A DNA stretch of 64,000 nt from contig NZ_MTCM01000005.1 in NCBI RefSeq assembly GCF_002000245.1, positions 303,741 through 367,740 of the forward strand. The letters run 5' to 3'. Below the pieces are notes generated by a model that was not told the DNA's origin, searched no databases, and saw only the letters and a program-made list of their open reading frames with translations. Below are positions 35,313 through 44,456 of the stretch, piece by piece (within the stretch, counting starts at the first letter, position 1; each line of letters begins with the position of its first letter). Both the position numbers and the translations under genes were made by a program. The DNA is from Sphingobacterium sp. CZ-UAM (lineage in GTDB: Bacteria > Bacteroidota > Bacteroidia > Sphingobacteriales > Sphingobacteriaceae).

Positions 35313-35498
35313 ACGATAATAGTGATTTTGGTTTAAACTGGTTTAAAAATACATAAGCGCTGGAACATTCTGCGCAATAAGTTTATAAAAATTATTCAAT
35401 ACGCCTTTTAACACCTTTAGGTCCAACTTTTTACAAAATCCGCCACTAGGATATCGTGAGCCCTCGACATGTTTCAGTTCCTTAGCGGCACATACTCC

Positions 35499-35540
35499 TA
35501 AAATAAAAAAGCCAGCACTCCTGTGTACAGGGTGCTGGCT
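35499..35540 (-). terminator. Terminator of the GH2 gene
   Basis: On the minus strand, an outer stem of nine pairs (AGCCAGCAC with GTGCTGGCT) and an inner CCTG/CAGG with loop, followed by a T-rich run. The plus-strand A-run at 35500-35509 gives the T-tract. Confidence 0.85.
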
Positions 35541-35562
35541 CTGATCGCTTTTAGCCTGTTTT

Positions 35563-38500
35563 TTACTCGGCAATAACAGCAAATTCTGCTCCCGAAGCGA
35601 AATCATCGCCACGCTGCGAGCTCAATGCCGTAAAGCGGATATAACGTCCCTTGACAGGTTTCTCAAAGCGAACGGTTTTGAGTTTCTTGTTTCGCTCGAA
35701 TGTACCCGACATCACCTCTTCCCAGTTTTTACCGTCTTTACTTATCTGAATTTTATAATCTTTGATATCGCCATTTGCGCCATCCGCTCTCGGCAAAAAT
35801 GTAAAACCTTTGATCGTCTTGACACTCGCGGCATCAAAATCAACCCAATGCGGATATTGAGCGACAGTAACTGAATACATCGTATGCCAGATTGAGGTAG
35901 GATCGCCATCCAACAGGTTCTTGGCATCACCTTCTCCGGTCTCCTGGCTGGAAGCAAAGACGACGTCCATCGGAACCGTCTCGATCTTGCTGTACTGCTG
36001 TGTCACTTTTAGTTTTTCATTCCCCTGGTACCAGGCCGTTATTGTTCCCCCTTGACGCAGATCAAAAGGGTTCTTGTAGGTATTTGCCTTTCCATTGTTC
36101 ACCGTGTACAGTACAGTCTCTGCTTTATTTCCGGAAAGCACAGCTACCTCACCTGTGGAACTTCTGGCGAATGAAATGGGTGCATCACCAGCTGTAGCCA
36201 CCCCTGCTTTAGCCAGATAATCATTTTGCTGTACAGGGCGGATAATAAATCCTATTGACGTTGGTGCGGCTTTCACACGATCTTTTTCCAATGGGGGTCC
36301 CTGTCCACAACTGTTGCCCCCGAGTCCGGTGACCGCAGCGTCAAGATGCACATGCACGCCGGAGCTCTTTGGCAATTGATACGGGTGCGGTGCAAAGGTC
36401 AATTCCAGCTCACTGTATTCCAGCGCAGATGTCGCAAGATGTTCCTTCGCAATAAAGATTACCCCCTGTCCCTCCTTATTCGTCAGGGATGTCCAGCGGA
36501 CATCCTCGTTATTACTCATATTCTGCGGATTGGGCCAAGCTACGAATTGATCTCTTACAGTGCTTTTATGCAGTTCTATAAATTGCGCCGTCTTACGATC
36601 TGCATAATTATTGATCGGACCACGTCCATAATACGTATAGTTGCCAAACTCACCTGGCAATTGCAAGGAATACCCCAACCTGGCCAGTACAACAGATGCG
36701 TTGTTGGAAGTAATGCTGGATGATAATTCAATCGAGCCATCTTGGTAAATCGTCCAGATCTGATTGCTGGTAAATTTGAAATCATCCTTGCCAAATGGTT
36801 TATCCTTATGCTCTTTGAGTGTATAGGTTCCTGATGTTCCTCCTAACAAGGAAGCACCGTAGGGAGCCTGTGACTCAATTGTAAATGCCAAAACGACAGT
36901 CCCGTCTTTCTTGGTATAGCTATTGGACGACAGTACTTTGTGCTTTAAGTTGTGTAAGCCCTTTTCAAACCATTGCTGGTAAGCCCAGTTATCGTTATCG
37001 ACGGGCGCACGCAATGCATCCAGTTTAGGCCCTTCCCCATCGCGTATAATTTGCTTACCTGCATATGTTAAGCTGTAGATTGATCCGGTATTATTATCAA
37101 ATTTCGCGAGAAACTGATCTCCTTTAACGATCTGCAGCTCACCTTCTTTGAATAAAACTGGATTTTTCCCTTTGGCAACAGCCGAAATCAACGGTTTATT
37201 TTCTGCTGCTTTAACAAACAGTTGCTCTTCCATCTGAACAAAGCCCTTATTCGCCCATGGCTTATCTGTCTTAAGCAAAAACTGAACTTTTACAAAATAT
37301 TCCGATCCTGCATCCAATTTACCATATTCAATAGGCAGGACAACTTGTTTTCTCTTTCGGGCATCGGGAAGATCAGCAGCAGCTATTGTACCACCGCTTC
37401 CGGAAACAACAACCCCATCTTTGAACAGTGACCATTGAACCTGATAATCACTCAGATCTTTAAAATAGTTTTTATTGAATAGCTCAATTTTTCCCTGCGT
37501 CATATCGATGGCCTTAACGGCTACATTTTGATAGACTTTTTTAACCTCATAGTATTGAGGTTTGGGTTTCATATCGGCGAAGATCAATCCATTGTTGACA
37601 AATGTACCGTCATTGGGCTTGTCTCCAAAATCACCGCCATAAGCTAAAAACCGTTCGCCGGTTTTCTTATCATAATAATACATAGCCTGGTCAATCCAAT
37701 CCCAGATTGCGCCCCCCATAAAGAAATTCGTCGACTCTATGGCTTCCCAATAATCAATTAAATTACCGACGGCATTACCCATGGAGTGTGAGTATTCAGA
37801 GATATGAAAAGGATATTTTAATTTATAGGTTCCCTTGACCGCCCCTCTGACCCAGTCAATCGAAGGATATTGATTTGAGCCCATATCCACGATCGCATTA
37901 TTGCGTTCGTATTGCACAGGCCTGGAGGTATCAATTTTTTTGATCGCATCATAAGCTGCCACAAAATTATCTCCGGGACCGGCCTCATTCCCAAGTGACC
38001 AGATCACAATAGAAGGGTGGTTGATGGTGGCATGCACCATTTCGATATTCCGCGCTACATGGGCATTTTTCCATTCCGGAACATGAGAGAGTGATTCCTT
38101 TCCATAATAGTATTGATGACTCTCAATATTAGCCTCGTCCTCAAGGTAGATGCCGTATTTGTCACAGAGGTAATACCAGTACGGTGGCTCTGGATAGTGT
38201 GAGTTGCGGACGTGATTGATGTTGGCGCTTTTCATCAGTTTTACTTCAGCTTCCATCTGCTCCCGCGTAACCACCTTTCCGTGTTGAGGATTTGTCTCAT
38301 GACGGTTCACTCCTTTCAGCTTCACTGTTTTACCGTTGACGTAGTAATAACGTCCAGCAAGACCAAATTCATCCTCAGAGGCTTTGGTATCTTTAATTTC
38401 AACCTTTCGAAATCCGACATAGGTAGAGACTGTTTCAACAGTTTTATTTTTCTTATCCTTTAATTCCGCCACCAGGGTGTACCGATAAGGAAGTTCAGCC

Positions 38501-39624
38501 GACCATTTGTCTGGATTCTTGACCGTTAATAAGGCTTCCGTGCTATTGGATCCCTTTACCTCCAATTCAGGAACAAGGGCTGACACCTCAGCCTGATCAA
38601 CCAGCGTATTTTCATCGCTATACAGTTTGTTCTTATATAACGAATAAACAAGCTTATACCCATTGGCTTTCTTATTGCTTAAATTGCGGACAGTACCAGT
38701 AATTTTCAATGCGCCATCTTCATAACGCTCATCCAATGTTGGAATTGCTGCAAGGTCACGAATTTGGACTTTGGGCGTTGATGTCAGGGAGACATCGCGA
38801 AATATTCCCGGCAGGCGAAACATATCCTGGGCTTCCAGGAATGAAGCGTCCGAGCTGCGGTAGACTTCTACGGCCAAAACGTTCTCCCCGTCTTTTTTTA
38901 AGAAAGCGGAGATATTAAATGAAGCGAGGTTTCTTGAATTTTTTGAAAAACCGACATATTTCCCATTCACCCAAAGGTAGAAAAATGAATCTACTCCGTC
39001 AAAATTGAGAAATACCTCACGTCCATCCCAATCTTTGGGGACCGTAAAATTACGACGGTATGATCCGACTTCATTGCGGTATACATAAGTCGTCCAATCT
39101 TGTGGAGGTGTGCGCATCACCCCACCGCGCCAGTCATCAACCTTCACCTGATGCTGAAAAATCACGCGCTGATTGGTATAGATAGGCACACCATATTTTA
39201 AACTGCCATCCTTCTGAATACCGAAGATATTCCAGCTCATTGGAACGGGCACAGTCTCCCAAGTCGTGACATCATAGTTGGGCTCGTAAAATTCTTTTGG
39301 CCGTTCTTCGGGCGTTTTTACCCAATGGAACTTCCAGGAACCGTTGAGTGAGCGCCAAAAGTTACTATGCTCGGGAAGTACTTTTCTCGCAGTTTCAACG
39401 TTTGAAAAGGAGAAGAACGAAGCATGTGGCAATTCCTTATTCAGTGAGAGCAATTGCGGTGATTCCCATTCGTTTCCTTTTGGCGATAACATATCTCCAT
39501 ACTGAAATCCTGCAATAGGAGCCGTGGAAGTCTGCCCTATGATTGAGGTCGAATGCAGGGACAGCAACGAGGCCAGTAAGGTTGAAAAAATAACGGATTT
39601 TCTTAACATCATGTATTTAAGCAT
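35563..39624 (-). CDS. Glycoside hydrolase family 2 beta-galactosidase with C-terminal discoidin-like domain
   Basis: A 1353-residue secreted enzyme with an N-terminal signal peptide (start among three nearby Mets, 39624-39609). In order: sugar-binding domain (~80-290), immunoglobulin-like domain, TIM barrel with acid/base Glu547 (WSLGNEAGPG) and nucleophile Glu610 (FHISEYSHSMGN), further beta domains with the Bgal_small_N region (LRAPVDNDNW), and a F5/8 type C (discoidin) domain over the last ~140 residues (NLLDGDPTSIWHT). Activity on beta-galactosides is likely; the true glycan is unknown. It is not in a PUL with SusCD genes here. Confidence 0.93.
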   Translation of the reverse strand: MLKYMMLRKSVIFSTLLASLLSLHSTSIIGQTSTAPIAGFQYGDMLSPKGNEWESPQLLSLNKELPHASFFSFSNVETARKVLPEHSNFWRSLNGSWKFHWVKTPEERPKEFYEPNYDVTTWETVPVPMSWNIFGIQKDGSLKYGVPIYTNQRVIFQHQVKVDDWRGGVMRTPPQDWTTYVYRNEVGSYRRNFTVPKDWDGREVFLNFDGVDSFFYLWVNGKYVGFSKNSRNLASFNISAFLKKDGENVLAVEVYRSSDASFLEAQDMFRLPGIFRDVSLTSTPKVQIRDLAAIPTLDERYEDGALKITGTVRNLSNKKANGYKLVYSLYKNKLYSDENTLVDQAEVSALVPELEVKGSNSTEALLTVKNPDKWSAELPYRYTLVAELKDKKNKTVETVSTYVGFRKVEIKDTKASEDEFGLAGRYYYVNGKTVKLKGVNRHETNPQHGKVVTREQMEAEVKLMKSANINHVRNSHYPEPPYWYYLCDKYGIYLEDEANIESHQYYYGKESLSHVPEWKNAHVARNIEMVHATINHPSIVIWSLGNEAGPGDNFVAAYDAIKKIDTSRPVQYERNNAIVDMGSNQYPSIDWVRGAVKGTYKLKYPFHISEYSHSMGNAVGNLIDYWEAIESTNFFMGGAIWDWIDQAMYYYDKKTGERFLAYGGDFGDKPNDGTFVNNGLIFADMKPKPQYYEVKKVYQNVAVKAIDMTQGKIELFNKNYFKDLSDYQVQWSLFKDGVVVSGSGGTIAAADLPDARKRKQVVLPIEYGKLDAGSEYFVKVQFLLKTDKPWANKGFVQMEEQLFVKAAENKPLISAVAKGKNPVLFKEGELQIVKGDQFLAKFDNNTGSIYSLTYAGKQIIRDGEGPKLDALRAPVDNDNWAYQQWFEKGLHNLKHKVLSSNSYTKKDGTVVLAFTIESQAPYGASLLGGTSGTYTLKEHKDKPFGKDDFKFTSNQIWTIYQDGSIELSSSITSNNASVVLARLGYSLQLPGEFGNYTYYGRGPINNYADRKTAQFIELHKSTVRDQFVAWPNPQNMSNNEDVRWTSLTNKEGQGVIFIAKEHLATSALEYSELELTFAPHPYQLPKSSGVHVHLDAAVTGLGGNSCGQGPPLEKDRVKAAPTSIGFIIRPVQQNDYLAKAGVATAGDAPISFARSSTGEVAVLSGNKAETVLYTVNNGKANTYKNPFDLRQGGTITAWYQGNEKLKVTQQYSKIETVPMDVVFASSQETGEGDAKNLLDGDPTSIWHTMYSVTVAQYPHWVDFDAASVKTIKGFTFLPRADGANGDIKDYKIQISKDGKNWEEVMSGTFERNKKLKTVRFEKPVKGRYIRFTALSSQRGDDFASGAEFAVIAE

Positions 39625-39639
39625 TTTAGTTCAGGAAAC

Positions 39640-39670
39640 CAAATGTAACTTCATTTTAGAGGAATAACAA
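39640..39670 (-). promoter_or_regulatory. Promoter of the GH2 gene
   Basis: Read on the minus strand: TTG, 20 bases, TACATTTG. The box ends 16-31 bases before the candidate start codons (39624-39609). Confidence 0.6.
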
Positions 39671-39901
39671 GCAGATTATTAAAGCACTCGATTGCGAAAC
39701 TTTTTCGATACATGGAAAAACAATTGTGGATTCTAAGCGTATCCGAATGTAGGCGCAAAAACAAATGCTTTCGGTTTCAGGGAATAAGCAGTATTTTTGG
39801 GCTTAGATTTCGCATTAAACAAATAAAAGTTTACGTTTGAAAATATTTTGAAGATTTTCATTTTTCAAAGGGTTACAATTTAGGCATTAAGGTATTAATA
39901 G

Positions 39902-40474
39902 GTGAGTAAATTCAGTAAATCAGTCCTGCTAGAAAATGATGAGCAGATCATTGAAGGCCTTAAAAAAGGCAATAGCTTGGCGATAGACAGTATCTATAAA
40001 CGATACTATCCATCCATAAGTCATATGATACTGCAAAACAATGGAAGTGAGGATGAAGCAAAGGATATCTTTCAAGAGGCTGTGATTGTGCTCTATGATA
40101 AAGTTGCCAAAGGCGACTTTGAACTCAGCAGCAAACTCAAAACATATCTTTACTCGATTTGCCGAAGGCTTTGGCTAAAACAACTCAATCGTACTGGTTT
40201 TAACAATAGTGACATTAGCGGTTATGAGGACTCCTTATTCGAGGAAGAAGACTTACAACAGCATCAAGAGCTTGAGAAGAAGTTTGATCAAATGGAACTT
40301 GCGCTAGAGAAAATGGGGGAACCTTGTAAGACAATCTTACATGACTTCTATATCTTGAACCACTCGATGCAGGACATCTGTGAGAAATTTGGTTATACCA
40401 ATACAGATAACGCCAAGACTCAAAAATATAAATGCCTGCAAAGGCTGAAAAAAATATTTTTTTCAACAGATTAA
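39902..40474 (+). CDS. ECF-type RNA polymerase sigma factor
   Basis: A 190-residue sigma-70-family factor beginning with GTG at 39902. Region 2 is visible as DIFQEAVIVLYDKVAKGDF (residues ~55-80) and region 4 as PCKTILHDFYILNHSMQDICEKFGYTNTDNAKTQKYKCLQRLKK, the helix-turn-helix that reads the -35 element. It does not carry the FecI/SusCD context of typical Bacteroidota ECF factors. The next gene starts 16 bp downstream and encodes an anti-sigma-like membrane protease, so the pair may form a signalling unit. Confidence 0.9.
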   Translation: MSKFSKSVLLENDEQIIEGLKKGNSLAIDSIYKRYYPSISHMILQNNGSEDEAKDIFQEAVIVLYDKVAKGDFELSSKLKTYLYSICRRLWLKQLNRTGFNNSDISGYEDSLFEEEDLQQHQELEKKFDQMELALEKMGEPCKTILHDFYILNHSMQDICEKFGYTNTDNAKTQKYKCLQRLKKIFFSTD

Positions 40475-40489
40475 CATTTGAGTAACACC

Positions 40490-41605
40490 ATGGGAACAAT
40501 GAATCAAAAAGAATTTTTCGAATTGGCTGACCAATATCTGCGCGGAGAGTTATCTGCAGCAGAAAAAGCAGCGTTCGAAGCTTTTTGTGCTGAAAACCCG
40601 TCTTATGCTGCCCAATTACAACAACACAGCGACTTTGTTGCCAATATGAAGGAAACTAGCCAAAGGCTTGACTTCAAAAAAGTATTGGCCAACTCAGCCA
40701 AGGAATATCATAAATCCCAAGGTACAGCCACTAAAGTGGTTCCGATAAAACAATCCACCGTTATATCACTTTGGGAACGGATCAAAGCCAGCTCATTGGT
40801 AGCTGCAGTTGTGGCAGTATTTGCGGTATTTGGCACCTTATGGCTGAGTGGTTATTATAGCAACCTAGAGAAGGCCTCATCGGATTACAGTGCCTTGCGT
40901 CGCGACATGAACAATGTCAAAAAGAACGTCAACGCACATAACGCCGCCATAAAAGATATCAACGATAAAAAATCGGTTAAAAGTAGCGAAAGCCAATTTG
41001 GTGCAACCGGCTTTATGTTGACAACGGATGGTTATGTGGTGACCAATTATCACGTGGTCAGTGGTGCTGACTCCATTTACCTGCAAAACAGCAAAGGAGA
41101 ATCTTACAAAGCACAGGTCGTTCACAGCGATGCCAGCAAAGATTTAGCAATTCTATATATCGCCGATAAAAACTTTAAAAAGGCTAAAAGCTTGCCTTAT
41201 ACCTTCAAAACCTCTACTTCGGATTTAGGAGAAGATATCTACACTATCGGCTTCCCGCGTGATGAAGCAGTATATGGCCAAGGATACTTAAGCTCGTCGA
41301 CAGGTTATGCCGGTGACACCATTGCCTATCAGATATCTGTTCCGGTCAATCCCGGCAACAGCGGTGGTCCTGTATTGGATAGCAGAGGTAATGTGATCGG
41401 TATTATCTCCGGTAAACAGCGAGGAATAGATGGTGCTGCTTTTGCCATCAAAACCAAGTCAATCATGAATGCGCTTGCAGATATCCCTAGTGATTCGTTA
41501 ACCGCAGGTGTAAAAATTAACCGGAAGAATACATTGGCAGGTTTACCGAGAACCGAACAGATCAAAAAATTACAAGACTATATTTATATGGTTAAAGTCT
41601 ACTAA
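40490..41605 (+). CDS. Anti-sigma-like N-terminus fused through a membrane helix to a trypsin-like serine protease
   Basis: A 371-residue protein (ATG 40490; 40499 is also possible). Residues ~5-55 (ELADQYLRGELSAAEKAAFE...) look like the N-terminal region of Bacteroidota anti-sigma proteins. A transmembrane helix spans ~101-122. A coiled linker (~125-160) leads to an S1C trypsin-like domain with His188 (TNYHVV), Asp218 (SKDLAIL) and Ser291 (NPGNSGGP). There is no PDZ domain. Topology predicts cytoplasmic N-terminus and periplasmic protease. The neighbouring sigma factor is the natural partner. Coupled control of protease and sigma factor is inference. Confidence 0.85.
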   Translation: MGTMNQKEFFELADQYLRGELSAAEKAAFEAFCAENPSYAAQLQQHSDFVANMKETSQRLDFKKVLANSAKEYHKSQGTATKVVPIKQSTVISLWERIKASSLVAAVVAVFAVFGTLWLSGYYSNLEKASSDYSALRRDMNNVKKNVNAHNAAIKDINDKKSVKSSESQFGATGFMLTTDGYVVTNYHVVSGADSIYLQNSKGESYKAQVVHSDASKDLAILYIADKNFKKAKSLPYTFKTSTSDLGEDIYTIGFPRDEAVYGQGYLSSSTGYAGDTIAYQISVPVNPGNSGGPVLDSRGNVIGIISGKQRGIDGAAFAIKTKSIMNALADIPSDSLTAGVKINRKNTLAGLPRTEQIKKLQDYIYMVKVY

Positions 41606-41628
41606 GACTTCGATCTTTAATGTTTATA

Positions 41629-41665
41629 GAAAAGGCGGTACTTAAGTATCGCCTTTTCTTTTTTT
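41629..41665 (+). terminator. Terminator of the sigma factor/protease operon
   Basis: Arms GAAAAGGCGGTAC and GTATCGCCTTTTC, loop TTAA, then a T-run. Confidence 0.88.
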
Positions 41666-41769
41666 GCCAGGGCAATATTCACCTCCAGCCCAGTGATTTC
41701 GATGCAAATAATGACTTGTTCCCCTAGCTCCAATTTAAGGTTCACAGTTCCTATGACATAGGATCTAAT

Positions 41770-41805
41770 AAAAGAAACTATCCAATAACAAAAGAAACTA
41801 TCCAA
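41770..41805. repeat. Two direct copies of a 16-base sequence
   Basis: AAAAGAAACTATCCAA occurs at 41770-41785 and again at 41790-41805, separated by TAAC. No mobile element is attached. Confidence 0.6.
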
Positions 41806-41864
41806 AGAAGGAGATTCCCTGCGATGGGCACTCGAAAGAGCTGCTGGAGGACCTGGACAAAATC

Positions 41865-41905
41865 AAAGAGGGAGCATCCTTTCTTACAGGACGCTCCCTC
41901 TTTTT
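41865..41905. terminator. Bidirectional terminator downstream of the peroxiredoxin gene
   Basis: Stem AAAGAGGGAGCATCCT / AGGACGCTCCCTCTTT with one mismatch; A-run and T-run flank it, so it works for the leftward peroxiredoxin gene and for anything from the left. Confidence 0.85.
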
Positions 41906-41926
41906 ATAAGAATTTCACCTAATTGA

Positions 41927-42562
41927 TTATAAATTAGGCTGTGGAGTTGTTCTTAAATAAGGCTTGATTTCCTTAAATCCTTTCGGAAATTTTGCTGGGA
42001 TATCTTCCGTTTTGATTGCAGGGACAACAATGACGTCTTCACCATGTTTCCAGTCAGCTGGTGTTGCGACCTGATAATCAGCGGTGAGCTGCAGTGAATC
42101 GATTACACGTAAGATTTCATCAAAATTACGTCCTGTAGATGCAGGATATGTCAATGTCAACTTTATCTTTTTATCCGGGCCGATAATGAACACCGAACGT
42201 ACAGTTGCCGTCAGCGAAGCATTTGGATGAATCATATCATAAAGCTCGGAAATATGGCGATCTTCATCGGCTATAACCGGAAAATTCACTTCCGTTTGTT
42301 GCGTTTCATTGATATCCTTGATCCAGTTCAAATGATCGTTTACATTATCTACACTCAACGCGATCGCTTTAACTCCTCTTTTGTCAAATTCAGATTTCAA
42401 TTTCGCCGTGCGGCCTAGCTCTGTTGTACATACAGGTGTATAATCAGAAGGATGTGAAAAAAACACCACCCAGCTGTCTTTAATATAATCGTGAAAATCA
42501 ATTTCACCAATAGTCGTTTGCGCTTTAAAATTTGGCGCTTCGTCTCCTAATCTTAAACTCAT
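41927..42562 (-). CDS. 1-Cys peroxiredoxin (Prx6-like)
   Basis: A 211-residue peroxidase that reduces peroxides with a single active Cys45 in PSDYTPVCTTELG. No second cysteine exists in the chain, so resolution needs an external thiol, as in Prx6. The C-terminal extension past residue ~165 (ADYQVATPADWKHGEDVIVVP) is that of the Prx6 subfamily. It has a perfect promoter upstream and a bidirectional terminator. It is divergent from an acyl-CoA dehydrogenase, with a 285-bp gap. Confidence 0.95.
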   Translation of the reverse strand: MSLRLGDEAPNFKAQTTIGEIDFHDYIKDSWVVFFSHPSDYTPVCTTELGRTAKLKSEFDKRGVKAIALSVDNVNDHLNWIKDINETQQTEVNFPVIADEDRHISELYDMIHPNASLTATVRSVFIIGPDKKIKLTLTYPASTGRNFDEILRVIDSLQLTADYQVATPADWKHGEDVIVVPAIKTEDIPAKFPKGFKEIKPYLRTTPQPNL

Positions 42563-42601
42563 AATCTTATCTTTTAAATATGTTCAAAACTACATACTCT
42601 A

Positions 42602-42632
42602 CAAATATAGTAGATTAAATTTAGCAAACAAA
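42602..42632 (-). promoter_or_regulatory. Promoter of the peroxiredoxin gene: TTTG-N19-TATATTTG
   Basis: Read on the minus strand, TTTG, 19 bases, TATATTTG (42609-42602). A near-perfect consensus, with a leader of about 37 bases; suggests high expression. Confidence 0.8.
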
Positions 42633-42703
42633 TAATTCCCTATTTTTTTAGATTCAGATGAAAAACAAAGTTAAAATACTATGCGAGCATAACATATATT
42701 TAG

Positions 42704-42711
42704 TATATTTG
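42704..42711 (+). promoter_or_regulatory. -7 box in the peroxiredoxin/acyl-CoA dehydrogenase gap
   Basis: TATATTTG on the plus strand, but 136 bases from the acyl-CoA dehydrogenase start and without a -33 match. Weak support. Confidence 0.3.
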
Positions 42712-42847
42712 AGTATAAGCGAACTATTTCCTCAACAAATGATTGAAATTAGCGCTCCTACTGCGATTTTAAAAACATTTTTGCTTCGTGGTGATTTGTA
42801 AAGAGTTACAGTTATGATAAGTTATAGACCATAAAAATTGAGATATC

Positions 42848-43984
42848 ATGAACTTTGAATTAAGCGAAGAGCATAAAATGATCCGTGATGCGGCACGGGA
42901 GTTTGCCCAGGAACTGAAAGCAGGTGTCATACAACGGGATGAGGAGGCCCAATTCCCTACCGATTTTGTCAAACAAATGGCCGAACTGGGCTTTATGGGA
43001 ATCATGACGCCTGAAGCCTACGGCGGCGCCGGCATGGATACCTTAGCCTATGTGCTTGTATTAGAAGAGATCGCCAAGATTGATGCATCCGCAGCCGTTA
43101 TTGTTTCTGCCCATAATTCATTAGTGCTTTATGGACTCAATGCTTATGGAACCGAGGAGCAAAAGCAAAAGTACCTCGTTCCGCTCGCCAAGGGAGAGAA
43201 ACTGGGCGCATTTGCGCTTTCGGAGCCTGAGGCGGGATCGGACGCCTCCTCGCAACATACAATTGCCGAAGACAAAGGCGACCATTATCTGTTGAATGGC
43301 ACTAAAAATTGGATTACAAACGGTGGTCATGCGGACATCTACCTTGTCATCGCACAGACGCATCCAGAAAAAGGTCATAAAGGTATCAATGTGTTGATTG
43401 TGGAAAAGGGCTTACTGGGATTCACTATAGGACCAAAGGAAAATAAATTAGGGATCCGCAGTTCGGATACCCATTCCCTGCTGTTTTCAGACGTCAAAGT
43501 GCCCAAAGAGAATCGCATCGGTGAAGATGGATTTGGATTTAAATTTGCCATGAAAACCCTCGATGGTGGGCGCATAGGCATCGCGGCGCAGGCCTTGGGC
43601 ATCGCAGCAGGTGCATATAATCTTGCGCTTGCCTATGCCAAGGAACGCAAGACTTTTGGTAAACCTATTTCAGAACATCAGGCCATCCAATTTAAACTGG
43701 CCGATATGGAAGTCGATATCGAAACAGCCCGCTTGCTAACCTATAAGGCTGCGTGGACCAAAGACCAAGGCCTACCCTATGGAAAAGAAGCTGCAATGGC
43801 CAAACTGCATGCTTCTGAGGTAGCCATGAAACATACGGTCGAAGCTGTACAGGTACACGGGGGTTACGGCTATGTAAAAGAATATCATGTGGAAAGGCTT
43901 ATGCGTGATGCGAAGATCACCCAAATTTACGAAGGAACATCGGAGATACAACGTTTGGTCATCGCAAGGGAAATCCTACGCTAG
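42848..43984 (+). CDS. Acyl-CoA dehydrogenase
   Basis: An FAD enzyme that oxidises acyl-CoA at the alpha-beta bond. The 378 residues carry the family signature GAFALSEPEAGSDA (substrate/FAD), WITNGGHADIY (FAD), KERKTFGKPISEHQAIQFKLADM and the C-terminal QIYEGTSEIQRLVIAREIL with the catalytic Glu. Short-chain (butyryl) substrates are likely from overall similarity, but this is not decisive. It stands alone, ending in a bidirectional terminator. Confidence 0.93.
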   Translation: MNFELSEEHKMIRDAAREFAQELKAGVIQRDEEAQFPTDFVKQMAELGFMGIMTPEAYGGAGMDTLAYVLVLEEIAKIDASAAVIVSAHNSLVLYGLNAYGTEEQKQKYLVPLAKGEKLGAFALSEPEAGSDASSQHTIAEDKGDHYLLNGTKNWITNGGHADIYLVIAQTHPEKGHKGINVLIVEKGLLGFTIGPKENKLGIRSSDTHSLLFSDVKVPKENRIGEDGFGFKFAMKTLDGGRIGIAAQALGIAAGAYNLALAYAKERKTFGKPISEHQAIQFKLADMEVDIETARLLTYKAAWTKDQGLPYGKEAAMAKLHASEVAMKHTVEAVQVHGGYGYVKEYHVERLMRDAKITQIYEGTSEIQRLVIAREILR

Positions 43985-44007
43985 ACTATTGATAGCCTAG
44001 CTTAAAT

Positions 44008-44045
44008 AAAAAACCTGTCCGCTTTATGAGCGGACAGGTTTTTTA
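44008..44045. terminator. Bidirectional terminator between acyl-CoA dehydrogenase and the proBA operon
   Basis: Stem ACCTGTCCGCT / AGCGGACAGGT flanked by A- and T-runs. Convergent genes end on each side. Confidence 0.9.
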
Positions 44046-44447
44046 TGGAGTATTCAATTTATTATCGATCATTGCAAGGTACTGATAATCCTGAAAAGAA
44101 AAACTCGCCGTTTCAGCCATTGCCAAATTTAACATGAACTTTGCTTTTCGCAATAAATTCTGCTGTTCTTCCGCTCCTGTATTCAACCCATCAAAGAGCA
44201 AGGTCAATGCCAGTGGATGCAGCTGCTGAACCTGCAACTGTTCTTTTGCGTAAGTTGCGAGTTCGTCTTCCGAGAGACCCAAATAAAAAATCCGATCTCT
44301 TTCAAAAAACTTCTGATAGGCATCAGCAAATACCGACGGATCCGTCGGTTCGGCAAAAGCATCATAACCGTCAATCCAGATACGAAGAAATTTTCCAATG
44401 TCTTCGACCCAACGTACCATTAAATCTTTTTTAAAACTTATTCCCAT
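44043..44447 (-). CDS. Hypothetical protein in the proBA operon
   Basis: I do not recognise this 134-residue family. It is acidic, all-helical in appearance, without signal, membrane helix or cysteine (FLRIWIDGYDAFAEPTDP, YAKEQLQVQQLHPLALTLL). It starts 9 bp after the proA stop, so it is the third gene of the proline operon; a role in proline or glutamate metabolism is possible but not shown. The stop overlaps the right arm of the terminator region. Confidence 0.65.
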   Translation of the reverse strand: MGISFKKDLMVRWVEDIGKFLRIWIDGYDAFAEPTDPSVFADAYQKFFERDRIFYLGLSEDELATYAKEQLQVQQLHPLALTLLFDGLNTGAEEQQNLLRKAKFMLNLAMAETASFSFQDYQYLAMIDNKLNTP

Positions 44448-44456
44448 TGTCTATTT

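Larger units (their letters stand above)
41606..41926. other. 321-bp intergenic region with two terminators, a 16-base direct repeat and a possible coding remnant
   Basis: The gap holds the terminator of the protease gene (41629-41665), two direct copies of AAAAGAAACTATCCAA (41770-41785 and 41790-41805) and a bidirectional terminator (41865-41905). Between them (41805-41908) one frame reads KKEIPCDGHSKELLEDLDKI and on through KEGASFLTGRSLFL to a stop, richer in GC than the surroundings and without a start codon. It may be the tail of a lost gene. Confidence 0.45.

Noticed and set aside
35343..35612. 89-codon frame overlapping the 3' end of the GH2 gene and its terminator
   Set aside because: It runs through the hairpin and shares bases with the gene end in another frame; no protein-like features.
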